DNA from: Amoebophrya sp. A120
Lineage: Eukaryota; Sar; Dinophyceae; Syndiniales; Amoebophryaceae
Reading direction: 5' to 3'
Assembly (NCBI GenBank): GCA_905178155.1
Contig: CAJINV010000004.1
Location: 6,507,923-6,571,922 of the forward strand
DNA length: 64,000 nt
Made by a program: the position numbers and the translations under genes. The notes below the pieces were generated by a model, which saw only the letters and a list, made by a program, of their open reading frames with translations, was not told where the DNA came from and did not search any database. Below are positions 54,201 through 58,200 of the stretch, piece by piece (the first letter of the stretch is position 1; the number at the start of each line of letters is the position of its first letter).

Positions 54201-54478
54201 CGGGGTTGGACCTGGTGAATCTGTCTACCAGTTATGCAATACAAATTTCCCGCACATGTACAAAATACATCGCAAATTTCGCCAGTCTGGAGTGTAGGAA
54301 CACTTGTCATGCTAAATTAGGATCGAAGGTAGGTTTACTCATGCAGACACCACATGTGTACGTGTAGGTCGTGTGCGGAAAATTTACTGTGGATACCAGT
54401 AGTGGCGCCAGTGCAACGAACCAACTGGCGGTCTCTGCCGTGCGACCGCGACCCAGTGTCAGAAGTAAGAGCAAATGA
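24218..54478 (+). CDS. Two-domain phosphofructokinase-like protein (PFP/PFK family), catalytic motifs degenerate
   Basis: Exons 24218-24843, 25109-25575, 25845-26711, 26927-26989, 27264-28491, 28828-29510, 29779-29806, 30069-30642, 30817-30958, 51738-51937, 52211-52277, 52515-52627, 52912-52966, 53124-53383, 53551-53756, 54025-54232 and probably 54371-54478. Total 5895 nt, 1964 aa. Two PFP-like halves are fused, as in alveolate PFKs. Half 1 is about residues 98-736 (TLGFDSARGVLSEVAGN, KFYHFIRCGS, FDATLGWALGH); half 2 is about 1300-1875 (GHDTACKVFSSIIGNL, HWYFIRVAGRS, LQTQPSLIV, IPDGLLALIPEM). A Ser/Gln-rich linker separates them. The family makes fructose 1,6-bisphosphate. Here the GGDD motif is GGLEE in half 1 and GNSQS in half 2. 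PKTIDGD is replaced by a TVRL stretch (residue ~413) in half 1 and by PASCEND (~1499) in half 2. MGR is CGS and AGR. It may therefore be a regulatory or inactive paralogue. The 3' end after 54232 is tentative. Confidence 0.8.
24844..25103 (+). mobile_element. Introner, family 1
   Basis: Left end TATGCGTTGCAAATATGTCT, right end CCAGACCCAGACATTTTTGC..CATA. Exact duplication TGCGG at 24839-24843 and 25104-25108. Confidence 0.93.
25576..25839 (+). mobile_element. Introner, family 1
   Basis: Right terminus mutated to GATC but the exact duplication AGCGT (25571-25575, 25840-25844) fixes it. Removal gives ..NDQA|FNMP.. in frame. Confidence 0.92.
26712..26921 (+). mobile_element. Introner, family 5
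   Basis: Left end TATCCAGGAAAAAAATTGTG, right end AGTTTTTTTCTTGCATA. Exact duplication GGAGG at 26707-26711 and 26922-26926, allowing GT-AG excision. Confidence 0.93.
26990..27258 (+). mobile_element. Introner, family 1
   Basis: Exact duplication AAGGT at 26985-26989 and 27259-27263. Since it contains AG|GT, splicing with one site from each copy would be canonical. Restored protein reads VEGRCPVPTQFDATLG, as expected for the PFK family. Confidence 0.94.
28492..28822 (+). mobile_element. Introner, family 3
   Basis: Begins TACTGTGAGGAAAAATCCCC, ends GATATGGAGGGGAGGGGGGA then TTTTGATA. Exact duplication ATGCA at 28487-28491 and 28823-28827. Inner GATTTGTGACCACAAATC palindrome present. Confidence 0.92.
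29511..29773 (+). mobile_element. Introner, family 1
   Basis: Right terminus GAGA instead of GATA. Exact duplication CCGCG at 29506-29510 and 29774-29778. Confidence 0.93.
29807..30063 (+). mobile_element. Introner, family 1
   Basis: Exact duplication GTCTG at 29802-29806 and 30064-30068. Only 28 nt of unique exon (29779-29806) separate it from the previous introner. Confidence 0.93.
31340..35370 (+). repeat. ~180-bp tandem satellite, main block
   Basis: The words GGGGCTTCGCGCGATAGCCG, GAACAGAGCGGGGCAAGGCT, GGCTTTGCGGCCTTGGGTTT and TCGGAAAAGCTGGCCAAACT recur in this order. Starts of the CGATAGCCGG word (31393, 31566, 31738, 32113, 32488, 33166, 33363 and others) are about 150-197 bp apart. 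About 23 copies in this block, diverged by substitutions and small indels. Confidence 0.9.
35690..35915. repeat. CATAACGCG short tandem/inverted repeats
   Basis: Words such as GCGTTATGGGACGCG on the left and CCCATAACGCGTCCTACAAC on the right give many copies of a 9-10 bp motif in both orientations, able to fold on itself. It sits inside a break (about 35370-36090) in the 180-bp satellite. Confidence 0.8.
36090..36915 (+). repeat. ~180-bp tandem satellite, second block
   Basis: Continuation of the same satellite (CGGTCGCCGG/GATAGCCGG words at about 36165, 36485, 36877), about five copies, after the interruption. Confidence 0.85.
37440..38285 (+). repeat. ~43-bp minisatellite centred on GAATATTC
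   Basis: Consensus halves GCGCCGAATATTCAGGG and CGTTCTCGAATATTCAAGAA alternate. The unit is 43-44 bp (for example 37640, 37685, 37728, 37772) with roughly 19 copies. The core GAATATTC is palindromic. Lack of stop codons makes all three forward frames open, so the long forward frames here (37111-38091, 37133-38185, 37401-38033) are not evidence of genes. Confidence 0.88.
38285..39165. repeat. Inverted GACAGGCGAAAC arrays
   Basis: GGCGACAGGCGAAACGACAG-type repeats at about 38290-38470 are followed by their reverse complement (CGCCTGTCGTTTCGCC) at about 38755-38850 and 39050-39160. Flanking words (GGTTCCACACCAGCAGCAGC versus GCTGCTGGTGCGGAACCGCA) are inverted too, so the block could form a long hairpin. 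Confidence 0.85.
39248..39265 (+). repeat. LINE target-site duplication, left copy
   Basis: GCTCATGCAATACAGATT, 18 bp, identical to 51648-51665. It is a normal internal part of a family-1 introner, which shows that the target was the introner. Confidence 0.95.
39266..39296 (+). other. Tandem dinoflagellate spliced-leader relics at LINE 5' end
   Basis: GGCTCAAG at 39266-39273 directly abuts the duplication. After CAGAGTAGTC comes ATTTTGGCTCAAG at 39284-39296, again followed by CAGAGTAGTC. The dinoflagellate leader ends CCATTTTGGCTCAAG, so 39283-39296 matches its last 14 bases (19 bases with one mismatch if 39278 is included). This indicates that a trans-spliced RNA was reverse transcribed. 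Confidence 0.8.
39529..41520 (+). CDS. LINE ORF1a, unrecognised, paralogue of ORF1b
   Basis: 663 aa from the first ATG in frame; the frame is open upstream to 39388 but has no earlier ATG. The start agrees with the alignment to ORF1b. No known gag, RRM or zinc-knuckle ORF1 is recognised. Visible features are a C-x-C ... C-x2-C cluster near residue 230 (ECRCGN ... SSCLYC) and a C-x-H ... C-x2-C cluster near residue 480 (CDHDNGATAFGLCAEC), both probably metal-binding. There is also a C-terminal block MTITRMGLGLVWAHSRSGYP. Shared blocks with ORF1b are AADFLGL, LLGPD.E.R..RQ..RKE, DYE.A..., GL.WP.PII.T and VDEMKLI. It presumably serves the retroelement as RNA-binding or particle protein (inference). 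Confidence 0.85.
   Translation: MTSLLMPDNDESAKETGAVGMLQIVLGERALILDAEGLSQFVVASTLIREMESNAAEEYPIRVTLPVACASPGRTDKENRHYDDIVLSRVHELAGGNLAGTRSDRRPDGRKELASYHRIRNKATQDKDTSTLRQLGFAAVAADFLGLICVQELGLDIWQIARVNGHISFANTILPYVAEASPALFRCFLLGPDRERREVRQASRKEVIFMKKAEAAKQDEALYVATLLDYECRCGNRSDSFPRLADSSCLYCTLHGIKLLLELHVLLQVDYEDAAHLVSERASRLATYKVGRLNNTPRRQASHVIIPQDYRHTTRLEFALETLLTEDGHINLGKIPGAEGVGLPWPFPIIKTFSAQNEIGFAWIMSPSKPYNIMAPRMYELPFSPPPHPASTTLPKINPKVLLPMGKKELRAPIAADRICLRHIENLNVGELAEHQKLLDEAEGIRISGETVDAYPCLRFPGLLKEVMASRMMETSISCDHDNGATAFGLCAECLHEEAMTAMRFISGEGLSADIMCQLVDDTNAGAFLLHAEKRRKASRNKLLEAIRSGKDRPYEDFLNYQATIWQPYLHQSMTITRMGLGLVWAHSRSGYPTLGLNVPDRWVRSTRENVESFMMKHDEYGLNDKDSAVQYSMFLERYREDDNWEVQAQNRRVDEMKLIRLA
41536..41548 (+). 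promoter_or_regulatory. Repeated inter-ORF motif, copy 1
   Basis: CTTTTTCTGATAT, identical at 44714-44726. One copy follows ORF1a and one precedes ORF2. A pyrimidine-rich motif in LINE spacers could be a trans-splice acceptor or reinitiation signal; this is inference. Confidence 0.35.
41993..43966 (+). CDS. LINE ORF1b, unrecognised, paralogue of ORF1a
   Basis: 657 aa from ATG at 41993, 472 bp after ORF1a. Same length class and same block order as ORF1a: AADFLGLKCVPNLEEFLW, ILLGPDKESRTARQSDRKKE, QDEAIYKM, a C-x-C ... C-x2-C cluster near residue 226 (CSCTVY ... GGKCVPC), CDHDTFKTKFGLCRQC near residue 472, MGITRMGLGLIWAHGRSGYP and VDELKLI at the end. Identity by eye is roughly a third, so the duplication is old and both copies are kept under selection. 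Function unknown. Two ORF1-like genes in series are unusual for a LINE. Confidence 0.85.
   Translation: MEVVETGSPACGDGDGDNLRLVLGTRTAIFQEEELELLALASPHISTLIDIADGERPVQVILPNNISDDQDDANLAAILSLIFDMAGGNLSGFGEERLPNGDQEAERWKLRFDNEMHKRQDRRQAGLAVLAKSLAAADFLGLKCVPNLEEFLWSEAILNSHQKYAHTIFPHISRTNAFLHEAILLGPDKESRTARQSDRKKEVYATAAPAINQDEAIYKMVGLDKECSCTVYSNPLGRPHLAGGKCVPCAVYGTASMLELMLLLDQDYETVANMISREAGRIASYKADRLHGTYRCYPLEERDPQEPRLYTQAEYALDALTSCEGHLAVGKVEGSPLIGLQWPLPIIRTWNRNSCREFGWAKGKNMAYHATAGTDGVPLEARFHSSTGRQATEGSSRDVDRLARFGNFCPLILLPKITPSPSPLLVTLQDQMMGDSHGAARMAQAVATHPALGQPGLIQELVLQQLHIRNPTCDHDTFKTKFGLCRQCLEDGARAAMSMLSGESMTAEILCEAVGDTVAPGVLALARSNRRSTRRALVDATRSGSQEAYNYFFEEQEKLPQYPLQPGMGITRMGLGLIWAHGRSGYPMEWLLVMNKWLRGTEEDVAEFLRQHEELDLRYSGIEHQYSRLVNLHRGRIHANSQIQEEKVDELKLITCQ
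44714..44726 (+). promoter_or_regulatory. Repeated inter-ORF motif, copy 2
   Basis: Second exact copy of CTTTTTCTGATAT in the 881-bp spacer before ORF2, after a purine tract at 44650-44690. The sequence after the motif is similar too (CGATGCTTCAAC versus GAATCGCTGAAC). Confidence 0.35.
44848..50832 (+). CDS. LINE ORF2: APE endonuclease, reverse transcriptase, RNase H
   Basis: 1994 aa, single frame. N-terminal region with a C-x2-C-x13-H-x4-C finger (CTRCPWTGSLAQSLQHVYLC, residue ~408). APE-like endonuclease about 485-720: VHLVNADG, VSEASM, YVSPAYATR, the core GDLNVT (~625), and SNASHHNITAI in place of the SDH motif. Reverse transcriptase about 870-1130: SSAPGIDGIPPAF, FRPISLITLGDKVLE, RDVKGGYENTDKSRA (motif A Asp), GQGTLKSPILF (motif B) and NNFVDDATAY (motif C, FVDD instead of YADD). 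RNase H about 1425-1580 with its acidic set: GADAGAGC, LGEVGGLG, LEDNDGS and HSGIPCQQEADLL. C-terminal Cys/His segment CGWCGKQLFFHGNTTKQC near 1690 and an acidic tail. It nicks target DNA and copies the element RNA in the nucleus. All catalytic positions appear retained. Confidence 0.92.
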   Translation: MLKIRHGRNANQVSDRDITSKRGVETANLLHRRYPLYHNAEELPGGNEAGINQAPQPPQHKELPEELLAAASPYKITLEPALLPSGHRLFPVRVFERLPKRWANWLEAAHGAGLLVEIGLHCMSEMSRITNAELTANRTAGKPKVGCAQWENQLSTLIRNYLQKTAGKGWPTKQAKKEEVAAGIWMTTGKIWDDQERRYRNTQIKPSDLTMLRCCAEGIAIRMTTRSALAQPLPPADIQVFSQSQSQSATSKQLLGMNAIKKRGGLKIDEKRPAGRNVRSDGGSTVSGPPREWKSQSTSTRWKKEMQSEENRRAGEFLCCAPRRTIDETFADETISELVCEQCTARAEELLTSIPHRERVVHPHALGFLAIVEYPKKGVDPAQGPALYIRIPIPDSAARDYVSQEWSCTRCPWTGSLAQSLQHVYLCVAGRAAHASQMHIQIAADNLRIGEKRQHRQDLAKRSGYLLPTTSIRLEPKWAPPDHNWSKGKPMIVHLVNADGALVNNHIGVALDLLHSQALIAVVSEASMKKEEATSILKVMDEITQGRYDWHRADRSIAAIAHGISPKAKKWTPVQGAPNMQLGCIDTEVMRGEAVVGYVSPAYATRKNEHAVLAGLVSSQTVLVAGDLNVTETASSPSKSAAHLKQKLQAAGMKSALEEAAITFPREGTQPDLLFFRLTSESPTSHRVYVGPSANRELSNASHHNITAILDLPPPPEGEADESLPAEVNPAIQEARSTAHRVVKLTGANLRRSYAWEKIPQVKQAEIIEEVLGAIKEGSFTWKTASEACRKRWKAKISPAAFEGFKTVLLKSNGRLSTSISETMECFRSRLLDGKPAGAKRTRWEAVAVNEWTKDLAAACPSRKYHMSEDLVIRVRKRINSSSAPGIDGIPPAFYLENDELTSALVHMAVNKINSGDKLPWSRKFLIKWLFKAGKEGAVRITKEFFRPISLITLGDKVLEATVLELLLPEVVCFSENLGFQRTWSAPLATYRGVHFLKAQKKAGLPYGAALVRDVKGGYENTDKSRALLAIARRGASSELVRTVADWFEDRAIVIITDGHLSEEHKVADVLGQGTLKSPILFRIDCEMGAEDCGLVSKSSVSQDEDGLDEWARQMNNFVDDATAYVAARDKDSLKAGLLAANKDMNAFPYPFSPPRLALLSGPQDEDMTALALTLNLELPDGTILRPTEAQAVPDPREDPKTATFYHGKQTRVTGARLYKFEKILGIPHTAHRDGWAEHLRILEQTVESDVTGFTADPRHQGRSVHDCLKFYAERVLNALTYGAGVKFLLNTEFLAALDKLAESQLQKLLQQSIPPEGGLVLASGATLPSSLAIAEHRILNLQAISLNTGGAPIPAEAGTAGQEKRWRSLKIDFSYENDPPLPANVKILTAKDVYNRFGVHHASKNVGFLAAKIKKWLSALKAQYGAALLILGADAGAGCSDDNSDEDRISALVGQLGNQPAGEYLIGMRLSHSLDSFLGEVGGLGSAAAVVAANAPGMAQAAAAGKIVPIKLIVVLEDNDGSIATTRNSSGGINSSRTRAMLAAAARDLPEATLLVHYAPGHSGIPCQQEADLLQSMPHQPSAPMSEIFEVQVMPRLIKKVIKADARSIALRRFAGPTAPGSQSSDRSESIRTTILSHIGYAPQYWKKLQGKAQALIFSIVSADGNVALQQSGAYLKVARAKDAGRSLHCGWCGKQLFFHGNTTKQCDDDVPSSQGSDELQVDEQSEEITAVQDEPLGGTASHGNSFAAHVLGAECLKVVQCWPAEDTPGSLEKNLKNLPTTLRAILRAAGFRDPGKEWPKQQKPAASREEAPLSQEAKRNLEKTTLRCMEPHADQEEDLQDHNQEEAPWLIKELQKLQGADPTIPEADARDWILPRDKILGSAHPSRVVGRPATRQIAVTIESPRQPRQQGGVKRNCSSGGVHTGIQRRYETVHHEPDEQDIESNQPKRRRISNGAVGQEMYDADGDAIMQDVEDESSGPVEDEEDDLLADT
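50833..51647 (+). other. LINE 3' untranslated region
   Basis: No ORF worth calling. Contains a short hairpin (GAGCGAGG, then CCTCGCT, near 51255) and ends without poly(A) in GGTTGAGGGGTAAATAG just before the duplication. Confidence 0.7.
51648..51665 (+). repeat. LINE target-site duplication, right copy
   Basis: GCTCATGCAATACAGATT, identical to 39248-39265. The introner resumes immediately after it at 51666. Confidence 0.95.
51938..52205 (+). mobile_element. Introner, family 1
   Basis: Left end TATGCATTTTTGCAAATATG, right end CCAGGCCCAGACATATCTGC..CATA. Exact duplication ACTAC at 51933-51937 and 52206-52210. Confidence 0.92.
52278..52509 (+). mobile_element. Introner, family 2
   Basis: Ends TATGAAAGTGCACAAC and GTGCACTGTCATA. 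Flanks GGAAG (52273-52277) and GGAGG (52510-52514), 4 of 5. Confidence 0.9.
52628..52906 (+). mobile_element. Introner, family 4
   Basis: Left end TATCCTATGTAAAAACGTCC, right end GGACGTTTTTACACAGGATA. Exact duplication TTCAG at 52623-52627 and 52907-52911. Confidence 0.92.
52967..53118 (+). mobile_element. Introner, family 6 (short)
   Basis: 152 bp. Left end TATCCTGTGCAAGAGTATCG, right end ACGAGTACGATGCTTTTGCA..CATA. Flanks GTACG (52962-52966) and GTATG (53119-53123), 4 of 5. Confidence 0.87.
53757..54019 (+). mobile_element. Introner, family 1
   Basis: Right terminus GAGA. Exact duplication AACCC at 53752-53756 and 54020-54024. Restored protein ..NPGPVQFSGP.. is the expected PFK C-terminal motif. 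Confidence 0.93.
54233..54366 (+). mobile_element. Introner, family 7
   Basis: TATGCAATACAAATTTCCCG at the left and GTGTACGTGTA at the right, as in 1500-1635 reversed. The flanks (CAGT, GGTC) do not match. A 4-bp flank keeps a frame that ends at 54478. Boundary and function as an intron are tentative. Confidence 0.55.
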
Positions 54479-55214
54479 TGAAAGAATGTGAAGGTGCCGG
54501 GCGTGGCTAACTTTACTGTATCCTAACGTCTGTGTTTCTCTCTCCCTCTTCATCGCTCTTCTAGGATTATTTGACCGTCATCTAGAAGACACTTGGTTGA
54601 TAGTCGAAGTAAGATAAGCTGCAAAGTTACCAAAAAGTTACCTTGTTTTGATGAAAAATGACTCGCTCTGAGAGCGGAATCGTAAAAGCAATCCCAAAAA
54701 TCTCCTCGTGCTTTGAACATGCTTCTCTTGCTGCTGAGTGTGAGTTCAGCCCTCACGACTTTGTTCGACGCAAACTGTGTCCACAGAAAAATTTGAGAAC
54801 GAAGTCGTTGCGCAAAGTTGTTGTTTCCAAAGATGAATGTTGAACAAAGAACGGATTTGTTTTCTTGCGAGCTGTTTGTGTGTGCGTGAGAAGGACAAAG
54901 AAGAAGAACACACTGTGCAAAAAAGCTGTGAAAGTGAAGATGTTGGCTCCGTGCTTGAGATTTTTGACGGAAAAAAAGCGAAGTTCTCAAACATGCTCGA
55001 AGATTTGGTTAGTGCTGGTGTGACGACGCGGTGAACGAGAATGAATACTGTGATTGACGTCGCGTGCTCTACTTCCCAAAGTGGAAAAAACTAATTGCTG
55101 CTTCATGTACTTTCGAATGGTGTGGTGTGCGTTGCGGTGCTGTAAATTAGACCACAAATACCTAGAAAGAAGCTGAAAGTTTTTCCCTAGGAGTAGCGGA
55201 GGAAGATCGAAAAA
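54479..55214. other. Intergenic spacer and MCM4 leader
   Basis: AT-rich; no gene supported. A pyrimidine run ending in TAG at 55181-55190, 24 bp before the MCM4 ATG, is a plausible spliced-leader acceptor. Confidence 0.4.
55181..55190 (+). promoter_or_regulatory. Predicted trans-splice acceptor of MCM4
   Basis: TTTTCCCTAG, the only pyrimidine run with AG close upstream of the ATG at 55215. Positional inference only. Confidence 0.35.
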
Positions 55215-58200
55215 ATGGTCGGCTCACCCAGGAGCCCTCTGGGCAGCCCCGGGCCGTCGGAGTTCGGCGCACGGTCGGAGCGGCCATCGCCCTCGGTTTA
55301 CCGGTCCCCCACGGGACGAACGCCTGCTGGGAGTGCGGGAGGCAGCGGGAGACGAAAAAGGAATCGCCACTATCGTGCGGATATTGGTATGATCGGACAA
55401 GCGTTTATCTACTATAATGCATTTGACTTTTTGCAGAAAATTTCTTGTTTTGGTGCGCAAAATGAAGCCTGGGTGTTGCTACAGCGTCTTTATGGTGTTC
55501 GTCACTACATCTATTTTTCACGCGCCTTTATTGGTGTTCTATTCTTTTTCTCAGGTACCTTGGTCGACAGCAATGCGATGGCGCGACCACGGAATCTGAA
55601 CGCTGCCTTTGCGGGGGAGCAGGACACGCTTAACACGGATAACCCGAGCTACACAGGCCCGAACAAGATTAACCAGGACCATTTGCATGCCACCTTCACG
55701 AATTTCATCCGGAAGTACATTCCGGAGGGGGAGATGGCAAAGCAGGGGGACGAGGGGTACTACTTGACGCTGCTCCGGTATCCAGGAAGAAAAGTGTGCA
55801 TTAGTGTAACTTTGTAGGATGAAGACTAGCATCACAAATTCGCTCTGCATTATTTGTAGAAAAAATCGCTGATGCGCAGATAGAGCGTGAAATAAACACG
55901 TATGGTGTCTGAGGCTACTAAAACGCACAACCAGCATGACAAGCGTGACTGTCTTGTATCATCTGCAACACAAACTTACACTCGCGCAGTTTTTTTCTTG
56001 CATATCTGAAAGGAGTGGGAGGCGGTACCGTCGAACCAGCTGGACCAGCGGGTCGACTTTCCGATTGATTTATCGCACGAAAGGACTGTTTTACTGTAAG
56101 CTTGTGATGCATAGAATGGAACACAGAAGCATGTGTCATGGTAGTAGACATGCAAGGCAGTGCATTTTCGGGCGTGGAGTTGTGCCTTCGGAAGCACGCA
56201 TGGTAAAAAAATCTTCCTTGTCATGTACAAGTGAAACAACTTCTTATGCAAAATTTGCAATAAAATGCTTTACAGTGAAACACTTTTTCTCACGATATCA
56301 TTGCCATCACTTGCACTTTTTTAACGCGGATCTGTACACGAATCTGGTCAACTTCCCCGCGGATATCATTGCGTTGATGGACCGGGTGCTGTGGGAATTT
56401 TCGACGGGAATTTTGAAGGAGCTGAACCTTATCCTTACAGGAAAAGACAGGCGCGTCTTATTTGTAATGCAAAAATGGATACACATTCATATTGCTATTG
56501 CATGTCCTAAACAGCACGTTATGGGCTCGCCCATGACAGATCTTTCTGTGTATATATTTTTGCATTACAAATGTGGCCTGCCCCTGCCGGTCTTTTTGCG
56601 TGGGATAAGCCTGGAAATCAACGAGGAGTCGGATGTGAACATCCGGGCAAAAACCTACAACCTCCTGGACCAGGATTTCCGGAAGATGCGAGATCTGGAA
56701 CCCGCTGACATTGAAAAATTGGTGTCGACGCAAGGTATGACAGTGTGATAAGGGACTGCTGCTGTAGTGACAGGCTCTTCTTTTTCTCCATGTTCTTGGA
56801 AGGACAATCTGGGTGCGATTTTATAAATTTTTTTTCCTTGCTCATGGATGCTGAACAAGATGTGCGAATCGGCATCTCCATTTTTGCAAGCAAACAGGTA
56901 TCGTGATCCGTTGCAGCGACTTGATTCCCGACATGAACCAGGCCGTGTTCGCCTGCACGACGCAGGGGTGCGACGAGCACGTCACCGTCGGCGTGAACAA
57001 ATTCCGGGTGTTCGAGCCGCAGCGCTGCGACTCGTGTGGACAGTCGTCCAGCTACACGCTGAAGCACAACTTGTGCGAGTTATCCAAGAAAAAAAGTGTG
57101 TAAGTGTAACTTCCTAGCAAGAACAGCATCACAAATTCGTTTTCTTTGCATTACAGGGAAAACCTGTCATGCGCAGCTAGTACGTGGAAACACGCATGAA
57201 AGTTGCCTATGACGCACATCCGGCATGAAAAGCGTATTCAGTCTTGCATTTTCTGCACCACAGACTTACACTTACACAGTTTTTTTCTTGCATACGAGTT
57301 CGGCAACAAGCAGTACGTGAAACTCCAGGAGACGCCGGAATCCATCCCGCCCGGTGAGTATCAATCGCTAATATGTCTGGGTCTGGAAAGTTGTGATGCT
57401 GGGCTGTACATGGGTGACACGCTTTCGCATGCAGCCAAGCGTGACAAGTTTCGAGAACTACCCCTTTTCATACCCAGTCCGCATGAGAAACTGCACTTTT
57501 GTTCCATACCAAATGAGGCTGCGACTTTTGTCGGTGTTGCAATACAAACTTCGCAGCAATGTACGAGCAGCATCACAAGTTCCAACTTTCCAGATCCAGA
57601 CATGTTTGCACTGGATAGTGAGACTCCGCAGACGATTCAACTGTACTGTTTCGACGAGCTGTATGACGTGATGAAGCCCGGTGACCGGGTGGAACTGACG
57701 GGTATTCTCCGCGGGAGCAGCCAGCGGAGCAACTTCATGCAGCGGCGGCAGCGGGCGGTGTACCGCACCTTCATCGACGCGATCGCGGTCCGACGGGAAA
57801 ACACGTCAGACAAGTCCACGATCGACCCGGACGCGACCTTTGTCCCGCTGTCCGACGAGTACGACACGAACCCGAGCAAGGTGGGCGAGCAACAGGCGAT
57901 GCTAAACCAGAAAATCCGCGCTTTGGCGAAGGAAACCGACGACCAGGGGCAGCTGACGATCCGGCAAAAGCTGATCGAGTCCATCGCGCCGTCCATTCAC
58001 GAGCTGGAGCACGTGAAGCGGGGGCTGCTGTGCCAGCTGTTTGAGGGGACGACCAAAGTGACCGCGGACAAAGCGGCGCAGATGCGGGGGCGGTTTCGCG
58101 AGCAGATCCACATTTTGCTCTGCGGGGACCCCAGTACCGCGAAGTCGCAGCTGATGACCGCGGTGAACAAGTTGGCGACGCGGGGGGTCATCACCAGCGG

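Noticed and set aside
55387-55554. Reading MCM4 straight through its first intron
   Set aside because: The 168-nt intron happens to be in frame and open, but it has good GT-AG ends and encodes a non-conserved hydrophobic insert.
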